A stretch of 10,596 nucleotides of DNA from Erysipelotrichaceae bacterium (lineage in GTDB: Bacteria; Bacillota_I; Bacilli_A; Erysipelotrichales; Erysipelotrichaceae). This document shows, in pieces, positions 1-7,079 of this stretch; the first letter of the stretch is position 1; each line of letters opens with the position of its first letter. The stretch is taken from assembly GCA_900754715.1 (NCBI GenBank), contig CAAEDX010000172.1, positions 1 through 10,596 on the forward strand, given 5' to 3'. The notes beneath the pieces were generated by a model, which was given only the letters and a program-made list of their open reading frames with translations, made no database searches and had not been told where the DNA came from. A program made the position numbers and the translations under genes.

Positions 1-1256
1 GAGACGATCTCCCACAGCTCCTGGGCTGCCTTGGTCATCGCTTTGTTCGCTGCCGTCAGCTCGTCTGCGCTCGCATCCGGATCATCGACGAGGGTCTGCG
101 CTGCCTCTACAGCTGCTTCCAGTGCGTCCACCTTGCCCGGACGAACGTTGTCCAAATTGGTCAGGATGTTTTCGTTGATGAAGTCGATCGTGGCCTGTAC
201 ATCAGCTTTCAGCGCATCGATGCTTTCATCGGTGTTCAGCGCCTGCATCGCTTCGCTCAGGTTTAGCAATGCAGTGACGACTGCGGTCGTGGAGGCATTG
301 TCCTGATCATCGAGCAATGCCTGGACCGCTGCGATCTCATCATTTAATGTACTGTCCTGCAATGCGTTGGCTTTATCGACCATTGTCTGCAATGCGGCCA
401 GGGCGGCGCTGCTTGCTTTGCTTTGTAAGGCATCCATCGCTGCCTGCAAGTCTGTTACCGCTTTGTCTACTTCTTCCTGGCTGTTTGACTGTGCCAAGAT
501 CGTTTCGGCCTGTGTCAGCGCTGTTTCAAATGAAGCCCAGCTTGATGTGGTATGACCTTCTTCCTGCAGCAGCTGTGCTTTGGCGATAAGTTCATTCAAT
601 TCGCTCTTATCGGTCGTGATGATCTGGCTTTCAAAAGCATCAGCGGCCTGTTTCAATTCATCTGCGGCCTGGCTGAGTACAGCAGCATCTGCGCTGTTCA
701 ATGCATCTTGCGCTTTGGTGATGGCAGCGGCCAGGGCGGCATGCGTTTCCTGAGAAACATTGCCGGTATCGCTGCCGACCGCATGGCTGTCCAGCAGCTG
801 CTGCGTCAGTTCGATCTGCGCCTGCAATGCTTCTTTTCCTTCCAGCAGTGCCAATGCGGCATCATTGGCTTCCGCCAGGGCCTGCTGTGCCTCGTCCAGC
901 TGTGCCTGGGTGACTTTATATGTTTCATATACGGTTCTCGCGCTGTCATAAGCGGCATTCAGCGCCTCATTGTCGGCGTGACTCATCAAGATCTCTGCTT
1001 CGTTCAGTTCGCGTAACAGCGCGCCGCGGTCGATGCTGACATAACTGAGCAGATAGTTTCGATATGCTTCGCTCAGCACTTCTTTCTGTGCGCTGACAGC
1101 AGTGGAAGTCATCTCTCCAGCTGCCAGTTCTTCCGCAGCAGTGATGGCAGCCTGCAGCGCGTCGTACTGCGCCTGTCCATAGTTTCCGGCATATTCACCG
1201 ACGGTCGTAGCGTTCACCTTGCTGCGCAGATCAGAGATGTAGGAAAGCAGTTCAGC
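1..1256 (-). repeat. Tandem FIVAR-like helical repeats in the GH89 protein
   Basis: Residues from about 1474 to the window edge hold roughly six divergent repeats of 60-75 residues. Each is Ala/Leu/Glu-rich and follows the pattern L..L...A..L, a Tyr or Trp/Phe-containing turn, L..A...A..vl, then a short acidic or Asp-Pro turn and (V/L)..A...L..A...L. The clearest copies are near residues 1690-1752 (ending DLQAAMDALQ) and 1813-1885. FIVAR modules in Gram-positive surface proteins usually act as stalks or in interactions with the cell wall or matrix. Similarity is at protein level only, and copy boundaries are approximate. Confidence 0.8.
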
Positions 1257-4200
1257 GCTCTGGTTGCTGCTGTAGAAAGCGATATCCTGCAGCTCATCGC
1301 CTGCGGCGTTTACCGTGAGGCGGATGCTGTCGCAGAGCACAGCGTCCAGTGTCTCCACATAACGGTCTGCGTCGGATGTGTTGGCACTGCGATCAACGAA
1401 CATCTGCCATTCGCCATCGCCCAGTTTTGTTTCGATCTGAAAGCGCAGCGGAGCATCGCTCTTCTTAATGATCTCATATGCATACAGATCGATCTCCTGC
1501 GGCAGTTGGAATTCAAATACTTGTGTACCGTCTTCTGCCAATGTGATCGATGTCGCAGAATCCTGATCGAGCAGCTTCTGCAGGTCTTCATCGCTCAGCT
1601 GCGGATCAGTGGTGATCTGCGCGTCAGCGGCAACATTTTCCGCGGTGGCGAAAGCTTCGATCTCAGAAAGTGCCGGAGAAGCGAGATAGAACTCACCGCC
1701 AGCTGCACGGCCGCTGATCTCCACCAATACCTTGCGTGCCTTTATTGCCTCATCCAGCGTGATCGTATAAGACTGGAACAAGTCTGCAGTATTTTCGCTC
1801 ATGTCCTGAATGACGGTCTGCGTACCATCTTCTGCTTCCAGGATCACCCGGTATTGGAAGCGAAGACCTGCCTTTTCAAAATGCACGACAACTTGTTCGA
1901 TGCTTTCTTCCCGGCCAAAGTCGGTCTGGAAAGTTGTCGGGAAGACATCTGATCCGACATTATACAGATCAGATGTGCTGCCATTGGTCAAGATATCAGT
2001 ATCTACCGTGCCATTGGCATTGATGACCTGAGAAGTCTTTCCGGAAGCGACATCTGCGCCCATGAAACGAACGGCCTGTTCCTGAAGCAGCTCGATCTCT
2101 GCCAGTGCCGGCCATGCGAGATAGAATTCGCCGCCTTCCGCGCGTGCCTTCAGGTTGACATACACTTTCTTCACATTTGCGCCGATCTCGATCGTGTACA
2201 TGCCAGCCAGATCCTGGGTATTGTCTGACATATCCTGTACGGTCGTCTGATTACCCTGAGCATCCTCTATGATGACATCGTACTGATAACGCAGCCCCGG
2301 TTTTTCAAAGTACAGCTCCATGATATCTACATATTGTTCTTCATCGAGTTCCAGGACGATCTGTGCCGGATAATTGTCACCGTTGCTTACCCAGAGCGAT
2401 CCGGTGTCGCCATCAGTGATCAGGCTGGTTTCGCCTGTCGGTGTCGTCACGCTGGCGCCAAGCGCCACGTTTTCATAGTTTTTCTGTTCCTGCTGTACGC
2501 CATATACGATCAGCTCGGCCACAGCCGGGACGATGCTTGCATCATCACTCGTAAAGGTGAAGCGCACTGCGGAAGCTGTGCCCTGCCAGTCGATCAGTGT
2601 CTGGCTCGTGATCTCGCCGCTGTCATCTTCTGCCACGATCTGCCATGCGCCATCGCTGTATGCTTCCACGACATAGCTGTATGGGAAGCCGCCCGCGATC
2701 TGCTGCATGTCGATCTCCATGCCGGAGATCTGTGCTTCTTCTTCCAGATCGATGCTCAGCGTAAAGCTGTCCGCATGTTCAGCAGCCTGCCACAGCGTCT
2801 CTTTTCCGCCATCGGTCAGCAGATCAGTCGATGAGCCTTCGGCTGTCGCGATCGACGCATTCACGCTCTTGCCCAGCGCGAGGTTCTCGCTCTGAACGCT
2901 CGGTGTCTCCACCAGTTCTTCCAGATCAGCGATCGTATAGTTATCCAGCACTTGCTGGCTCAAGGCTTTCAGGTCTCCGCCGCTTGCTTCGGTCGCGTAA
3001 GCTGTGCCTTGGTCTGATTTTTCATTGGCCCAGTCAAATTCCATCAAGAACCAATTGGTACTTGGCATCGCAGTGCCATCGGTCAATGCTGCTTTCGCAT
3101 CATTCACCCACTTTTCCCAGCGCGGATAATAATAGTCCTTCGTCAGGCCGGCCCACTGGCGGTTAGAGTAATCGCGCAGTCCGCCGCCATTGGCATTCTT
3201 ATAGCCGCCCCATGTCGTGATCAGGCTGCGGGCATTGAATTCAAAGAGATCTTTGGTCCAGTCATCGCTGTCCGCTACCATCGATCTTGCGTCTTCGATC
3301 CAGGTGCCGACAAGGAAATCACTGCTGCAAGAAAGGATCTCATCCTGAAGCAGGATCATTTCCAGGAAGTCAGAAGAAATGGCATCAAACAGCTCAAGAT
3401 CACCATTCTGATATGCGCTCACCATTTCTGTATGGTATTCCTGCGCGCTGTTGGCAACTACCTGACGCAGGATATCGACAAAGTCATAAACAAATGCCGG
3501 GCTGTCCTTGAATGTATCATAATTCTTTGCCATCAAGGCTGCCGCTTCTTCCAGCAGTTCCTTATCATAGTTGATATCAGAATGTCCCCAGCTGGACGCA
3601 GAAGTGAAGTTGGTGGTCGGCCGGGAATTGATGACCGATTCAGCTGCGCCTTGATAATATGTATCTTTGCTGTTGTATCCAGTTTCCAACATGATCTCCC
3701 ATACGCGCTGGATATCTTCATTGGTTCCGCCATAAATGCGTTCAGCATAATCCTGCACCCATTCACGGTAATCGATCGGATCTTTGGTCCATGTCATATC
3801 CCAGAGCAATTCATACATCATCGGCGAGTTTTCAATGGCTTCCGGCGTCATGCCGATGCCCTGCATATATTCAGTGCTCTGATAATCGTCCGGAATATTC
3901 TGTGATACATCGTCCGGATTGCCATCGATGCCCATGCGGCCGCCGAAGTTATGCAGCATGCACCATACCCATGGGATATCGTTGCGCTCCATCACGCTGT
4001 AGCTTGGATTGATCTCAGAAAAGAGATCCAGGACGAGTGCCTGATCTTTGACTTTCAAGCCGCTCAGCTTGGCATCGGTCATGCTTCCGGACCACTGCTG
4101 GATCAGCCAGATGGCATCTTCGTCATTTTCGATCATTTTCTGCTGGACGGTCTCATAGACAAGGGAAACATCCATGTCGCCGGTGCGTCCGCCTTCATGG

Positions 4201-5675
4201 AACGGGTCTACCGCATAATAATTGGTCACATCGCCAAAGATATCGCGCTGATTTTGATAGAAACGATCAGCCATCTCGGAGAAGTAATCTTTCTGTCCGT
4301 CATCCACATATGTCCGCAGCATATCCGGACGGGTGTAGCCGCACCAGGTTCCCTGCTCGATGACGGTCGCGTCAGTATATTTCTCATCAAAGTTGGTCGG
4401 CACCATGCCGGAGAAACCGCTGAGCACCGGGGTGATGCCATACGTCTGCATACGATCATGCATCTTTCTGGCCAGTTCCACGCGATTCTCGAACCAGCTG
4501 TCTGGCAATTCTCCGCCATAACCGGTCATGTTCTGCATATAGTACCAGGCAAAATAAGCCGGTCCGCAAAGATACTCTTTGATCTCTGCGTCAGTATAAC
4601 CGTAATCCTGCAAGGTCCGGCGGATGACTTCTTCCTGACCGACGATATCGAGCATCAGGTTGATGCCGGACATGGCGGCCCAGTCCAGGAACGCTTCATA
4701 CTCATCCCAGTCCCAGAATGCCATCGTATAGGAATATGTACAGAAATTCAGCGCATAACGCACGTCGTAATCCGTTTCCTTGACGATCGTCTCACCGACT
4801 TCCGGCAGTGTTTCCGGCATATCCAGCTGTGAAGCAAACAGAGGATTGTAATCTACCTTGCAGTAATAACGCAGATAGTAATTAAAGCCCGATGCCATGG
4901 CGACGCCATTGTTGCCGCGAATGAGGATCTTGCCATCCTCACCGTCACTGACTTCAAAGATGTCTTTGCCATCGCTGTTGTCCTCGCGCAGCGCGAACAC
5001 GAAATCGTCTTTCCATTCGTCGCCGATGACGCGGCCGACCAGCTCGGACATCTCATTGATCGTCTTCTGGTTCGCATATTCTTCATCATTCTCGAAACGC
5101 TCGTATTCCTCAGCCCACTGTGTTTCGCTGAAATCAGTCGTCTCGATGTTTGTCTCATAGGTCTGGGCATCGCCGATGCGCGTGCCATATACTTTGACTT
5201 CTGCCAGATTGCCTTCCATCTGCGCGGAATTATAGCTCAGATTGATGCGCAGCTGACTGGCATTGACATCTACGGCATAGGTCTCTCCATCCGCGTCTGC
5301 CAATGTATCGTCATCCTTATATGCGATCTTGTTAAATTCCGCGCCGGTCTCTGACGCATAGATCTCATAATGGTTGTACGTATCATTGGTCTGATTGAAG
5401 ATCTCGATCTTCGTAATGTGATACAGCCCATCCAGTTTCAGATCGATGTAACGATAATAATCTTCCATAGAGGAAGACGAAGGAGTGAGATAATATGTCT
5501 CCACATTTCCGTCTACGGCCAGGCTTGCTTCATGTCCGGAAGTGCTTTTTCCGCTGACTTCGATCCCATCGATCTGTGGATCTTCCGCGGCCCTGGCCTG
5601 AATGGTGCCGAATGTACCGCTGGCAGCCAAAATGCCTGCCATGAGCAGCATGCACCCTTTTCTCAGGTAATTCAT
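1..5675 (-). CDS. Secreted multimodular GH89 alpha-N-acetylglucosaminidase (3' partial)
   Basis: The frame is open for 1891 codons from ATG 5675 and runs off the left edge. AGAGGGG (5683-5689) lies 7 bases before the ATG. Residues 1-29 form a signal peptide (hydrophobic core, cleavage near QARA). About 33-166 is a CBM32/F5-8C-like module. About 175-905 is the GH89 (NAGLU) region, with FCTYSYTMAFWDWDEYEAF (311-329), DPFHEGG (490-496), WVWCMLHNFGG (559-569) and GMTPEAIENS (608-617). Glu494 and Glu612 are the expected acid/base and nucleophile; their spacing of 118 equals that recalled for E483/E601 of Clostridium perfringens CpGH89 (AgnC). Four discoidin-like modules follow (about 921-1050, 1059-1198, 1202-1333, 1336-1470), then FIVAR-like helical repeats from about 1474. 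The family removes terminal alpha-GlcNAc, for example from mucin glycans, so a cell-surface glycan-degrading role is inferred. The anchor lies outside the window. A cre site upstream suggests catabolite repression. Confidence 0.94.
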   Translation of the reverse strand, partial: MNYLRKGCMLLMAGILAASGTFGTIQARAAEDPQIDGIEVSGKSTSGHEASLAVDGNVETYYLTPSSSSMEDYYRYIDLKLDGLYHITKIEIFNQTNDTYNHYEIYASETGAEFNKIAYKDDDTLADADGETYAVDVNASQLRINLSYNSAQMEGNLAEVKVYGTRIGDAQTYETNIETTDFSETQWAEEYERFENDEEYANQKTINEMSELVGRVIGDEWKDDFVFALREDNSDGKDIFEVSDGEDGKILIRGNNGVAMASGFNYYLRYYCKVDYNPLFASQLDMPETLPEVGETIVKETDYDVRYALNFCTYSYTMAFWDWDEYEAFLDWAAMSGINLMLDIVGQEEVIRRTLQDYGYTDAEIKEYLCGPAYFAWYYMQNMTGYGGELPDSWFENRVELARKMHDRMQTYGITPVLSGFSGMVPTNFDEKYTDATVIEQGTWCGYTRPDMLRTYVDDGQKDYFSEMADRFYQNQRDIFGDVTNYYAVDPFHEGGRTGDMDVSLVYETVQQKMIENDEDAIWLIQQWSGSMTDAKLSGLKVKDQALVLDLFSEINPSYSVMERNDIPWVWCMLHNFGGRMGIDGNPDDVSQNIPDDYQSTEYMQGIGMTPEAIENSPMMYELLWDMTWTKDPIDYREWVQDYAERIYGGTNEDIQRVWEIMLETGYNSKDTYYQGAAESVINSRPTTNFTSASSWGHSDINYDKELLEEAAALMAKNYDTFKDSPAFVYDFVDILRQVVANSAQEYHTEMVSAYQNGDLELFDAISSDFLEMILLQDEILSCSSDFLVGTWIEDARSMVADSDDWTKDLFEFNARSLITTWGGYKNANGGGLRDYSNRQWAGLTKDYYYPRWEKWVNDAKAALTDGTAMPSTNWFLMEFDWANEKSDQGTAYATEASGGDLKALSQQVLDNYTIADLEELVETPSVQSENLALGKSVNASIATAEGSSTDLLTDGGKETLWQAAEHADSFTLSIDLEEEAQISGMEIDMQQIAGGFPYSYVVEAYSDGAWQIVAEDDSGEITSQTLIDWQGTASAVRFTFTSDDASIVPAVAELIVYGVQQEQKNYENVALGASVTTPTGETSLITDGDTGSLWVSNGDNYPAQIVLELDEEQYVDIMELYFEKPGLRYQYDVIIEDAQGNQTTVQDMSDNTQDLAGMYTIEIGANVKKVYVNLKARAEGGEFYLAWPALAEIELLQEQAVRFMGADVASGKTSQVINANGTVDTDILTNGSTSDLYNVGSDVFPTTFQTDFGREESIEQVVVHFEKAGLRFQYRVILEAEDGTQTVIQDMSENTADLFQSYTITLDEAIKARKVLVEISGRAAGGEFYLASPALSEIEAFATAENVAADAQITTDPQLSDEDLQKLLDQDSATSITLAEDGTQVFEFQLPQEIDLYAYEIIKKSDAPLRFQIETKLGDGEWQMFVDRSANTSDADRYVETLDAVLCDSIRLTVNAAGDELQDIAFYSSNQSAELLSYISDLRSKVNATTVGEYAGNYGQAQYDALQAAITAAEELAAGEMTSTAVSAQKEVLSEAYRNYLLSYVSIDRGALLRELNEAEILMSHADNEALNAAYDSARTVYETYKVTQAQLDEAQQALAEANDAALALLEGKEALQAQIELTQQLLDSHAVGSDTGNVSQETHAALAAAITKAQDALNSADAAVLSQAADELKQAADAFESQIITTDKSELNELIAKAQLLQEEGHTTSSWASFETALTQAETILAQSNSQEEVDKAVTDLQAAMDALQSKASSAALAALQTMVDKANALQDSTLNDEIAAVQALLDDQDNASTTAVVTALLNLSEAMQALNTDESIDALKADVQATIDFINENILTNLDNVRPGKVDALEAAVEAAQTLVDDPDASADELTAANKAMTKAAQELWEIV
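1677..2501 (-). repeat. Two tandem duplicated beta-sandwich modules in the GH89 protein
   Basis: Residues 1059-1198 and 1202-1333 are close relatives. FEKPGLRYQYDVIIE and FEKAGLRFQYRVILE match, as do TTVQDMSDNTQDL and TVIQDMSENTADL, and GGEFYLAWPALAEIE and GGEFYLASPALSEIE. The DNA is also recognisably similar near 2093-2145 and 1658-1708. The following module (to about residue 1470) keeps only the APLRFQIE core and looks like a more diverged third copy. The fold resembles F5/8C or CBM32 galactose-binding modules; the ligand is unknown. Confidence 0.82.
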
Positions 5676-5709
5676 CAGTTTTCCCCTCTTTCTGGAATGA
5701 CAACATATT

Positions 5710-5723
5710 TGTAATCGCTGTCA
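5710..5723. promoter_or_regulatory. Catabolite-responsive element (cre, CcpA operator)
   Basis: The plus strand reads TGTAATCGCTGTCA, which matches the cre consensus TGWAANCGNTNWCA at every defined position. It lies 35 bases upstream of the GH89 start codon and just downstream of a -10-like TAAAAT. CcpA binding there would block transcription when preferred sugars are present. The consensus is established for Bacillota; its function here is inferred. Confidence 0.8.
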
Positions 5724-5736
5724 TTTCTTCCTTCTT

Positions 5737-5742
5737 ATTTTA
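5737..5742 (-). promoter_or_regulatory. Candidate -10 element of the GH89 gene
   Basis: The minus strand reads TAAAAT, five of six bases of the sigma-A -10 consensus, in an AT-rich stretch about 62 bases before the ATG. No convincing -35 hexamer is found 16-18 bases upstream, only AT-rich sequence. The promoter may therefore be weak or need an activator. If this is the -10, the cre site falls just inside the transcribed leader. Confidence 0.4.
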
Positions 5743-5754
5743 CACTAAAACAAA

Positions 5755-5783
5755 TTGTAATATTTTGCGCTTTCTTGTAATAT
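5755..5783 (+). promoter_or_regulatory. Possible promoter of the DUF1294-like gene
   Basis: TTGTAA (5755-5760) and TAATAT (5778-5783) are spaced 17 bases apart, each matching four of six consensus bases. Transcription would start about 25 bases before the start codon. Both hexamers fall inside the direct repeat, so regulator binding and promoter use may overlap. This is a weak match. Confidence 0.35.
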
Positions 5784-5787
5784 TTTG
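5755..5787. repeat. 13-base direct repeat in the divergent intergenic region
   Basis: TTGTAATATTTTG occurs at 5755-5767 and again at 5775-5787, a period of exactly 20 bases, about two helical turns. A partial TTGTAAT occurs at 5709-5715 overlapping the cre site. The pair sits between the GH89 gene and the divergent membrane-protein gene and could be an activator or repressor site. It could also reflect low-complexity AT-rich promoter sequence. Confidence 0.6.
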
Positions 5788-5805
5788 ATATACATCTTGG
5801 CTCAT

Positions 5806-5811
5806 GGAGGG
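5806..5811 (+). promoter_or_regulatory. Ribosome binding site deciding the DUF1294-like start
   Basis: GGAGGG ends 6 bases before the ATG at 5818, an ideal spacing. The in-frame ATG at 5812 directly abuts it and the upstream TTG at 5785 precedes it, so 5818 is the preferred start. Confidence 0.75.
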
Positions 5812-5817
5812 ATGTTC

Positions 5818-6321
5818 ATGAATCATTCACTCTTTATTTTCCTGTTATTCACAAATGCCGCCGCGTTTTTCTTTTATGGCAGCCGCAATGCCATACTGCG
5901 CTTTTCAGGACGTCTGGCATTGATCATCGGCGGCGCTGCAGGCACTATTTTGGCAGTTTTATGCAGGAAACCAAAAAAGCAAGGCGATGTTCCCTTGATG
6001 TTCTGTATCGTCTGGCTCATCATTCATGCCGCGCTCATATGGCTGTACACAGATGCCCTCATGCATGTGTCCTTTCTGCTCATCTTGCTGATCATGAACC
6101 TGAGCGCATTTATCGTTTATGCGGCCGATAAGGCCAAGGCGATGCGACATGCTTGGCGCATCCGGGAATCTGCATTGATCATCCTGACAGTGTGCGGCGG
6201 CTCCCTGGGCGCGTTTGCGGCAATGACGCTGTTTCGCCATAAGATCAGCGATATGCCTTTCGTCTTTCTCGTCCCGCTGATGACGATCATCCACGCAGTG
6301 ATATTGATCTGTCTCTGCTAA
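5818..6321 (+). CDS. Tandem DUF1294-like integral membrane protein
   Basis: The product is 167 residues, almost entirely hydrophobic, with about five or six membrane segments (near 4-20, 33-49, 58-78, 84-101, 117-139 and 147-167). The C-terminal half carries DUF1294 hallmarks: YAADKAKAMRHAWRIRESAL (101-120), a GG pair (127-128) and FRHK (139-142). The N-terminal half aligns with it (NAAAFFFY with NLSAFIVY, GGAAG with GGSLG, CRKPK with FRHKI, and IIHA in both), but lacks the DK and RHK motifs. The protein therefore looks like an internal duplication of a domain normally about 90 residues long, with one degenerate copy. DUF1294 has no firmly assigned function that I know of. The gene is divergent from the GH89 gene and convergent with the mutL operon. 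Confidence 0.82.
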   Translation: MNHSLFIFLLFTNAAAFFFYGSRNAILRFSGRLALIIGGAAGTILAVLCRKPKKQGDVPLMFCIVWLIIHAALIWLYTDALMHVSFLLILLIMNLSAFIVYAADKAKAMRHAWRIRESALIILTVCGGSLGAFAAMTLFRHKISDMPFVFLVPLMTIIHAVILICLC

Positions 6322-6357
6322 AAAGGGAAATGTCTTCTTTTTGGACATTTCCCTTTT
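6321..6357. terminator. Bidirectional intrinsic terminator
   Basis: AAAAGGGAAATGTC (6321-6334) pairs perfectly with GACATTTCCCTTTT (6344-6357) around a 9-base loop, a 14-bp stem. T-rich tails follow on both strands (GTTTATTTT on plus, TTTTTAGC on minus). It sits in the 38-base gap between the convergent DUF1294-like gene and tcdA and should stop transcription from both sides. Its first base is the last base of the TAA stop of the plus-strand gene. Confidence 0.9.
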
Positions 6358-6359
6358 GT

Positions 6360-7079
6360 TTATTTTAACAGCTGACGGACCGCATATGACGCGCAGGCAA
6401 GTCCGGCTGCCGCAGGCACGAAAGAAGAGCTGGCCGGCGGCATCTTTTCCTTTCTTGTCTTTCCTTCCGCATTGATGATCTGATGCTGGATGATCGGCTG
6501 TTCAGTAGAACAGACGACCGGGATCTTTCCTCGGATGTCTGCCTTGCGGATCATCTGGCGCATGACCTTGGCCAGTGGATCATAGCTTGTCTTCATCAGA
6601 TCCATGATCTCGATCTTGGTCGGATCCATGCGATTGGCCATGCCCATGCTGGAGATGAACGGGATCTGATGCGCCAGACAATATGCGATGCAATCACGTT
6701 TGGCAGACAGTGTATCGATAGCATCAACGACAAAATCGACTGGCTCACTGAAGATCTGCGCATTTGCTTCTTTGTCATAAAAGCGTTGATGGCAAGTGAT
6801 CTGGATATCGCTGCGATATGTGTGGATGCGCGCTTTCATTACCGCGGTCTTGGGCTGGCCTATCGTATCAAACTGCGCCATGATCTGACGATTCAGGTTG
6901 CTGGGGGCTACAGTATCCCCATCCACCAGGATCAGCTTTCCTATGCCGCTGCGGGCAAGCGCTTCGGCGCAATAGGAGCCGACTCCGCCTACGCCCAGTA
7001 CGAGCACGCAGCTTTGTTTCAGCCGCTGCAAACCCATCTCCCCGATGAGCAGCGATGTCCTGGATTCTGCCGTTTCCAT
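6360..7079 (-). CDS. tcdA: tRNA threonylcarbamoyladenosine dehydratase TcdA (CsdL/YgdL, YrvM family)
   Basis: The product is 239 residues, an E1-like ThiF/MoeB-fold enzyme. The nucleotide-binding loop GVGGVGS is at 29-35, the acidic LVDGDTV at 51-57, and the E1-type NLNRQ at 61-65. Further family features are VDAIDTLSAK (118-127), SSMGMANRMDP (143-153) and VVCSTEQP (188-195). The family uses ATP to cyclise t6A37 to ct6A37 in tRNAs reading ANN codons. The ATG follows the miaA TAA with no gap, and GGAGG (7089-7093) is 9 bases upstream, within miaA. It is the last gene of the mutL operon, closed by the hairpin at 6321-6357. The symbol here refers to the tRNA enzyme, not the clostridial toxin. 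Length is a little under the 268 residues of the E. coli protein. Confidence 0.94.
   Translation of the reverse strand: METAESRTSLLIGEMGLQRLKQSCVLVLGVGGVGSYCAEALARSGIGKLILVDGDTVAPSNLNRQIMAQFDTIGQPKTAVMKARIHTYRSDIQITCHQRFYDKEANAQIFSEPVDFVVDAIDTLSAKRDCIAYCLAHQIPFISSMGMANRMDPTKIEIMDLMKTSYDPLAKVMRQMIRKADIRGKIPVVCSTEQPIIQHQIINAEGKTRKEKMPPASSSFVPAAAGLACASYAVRQLLK

Noticed and set aside
3951..4832. 293-codon plus-strand frame opposite the GH89 region
   Set aside because: It is the antisense register of the catalytic domain, with no start signal and no recognisable protein features.
5785..5817. TTG start at 5785 for the DUF1294-like protein
   Set aside because: The GGAGGG at 5806-5811 points to ATG 5818, and the TTG lies within the repeat/promoter region.
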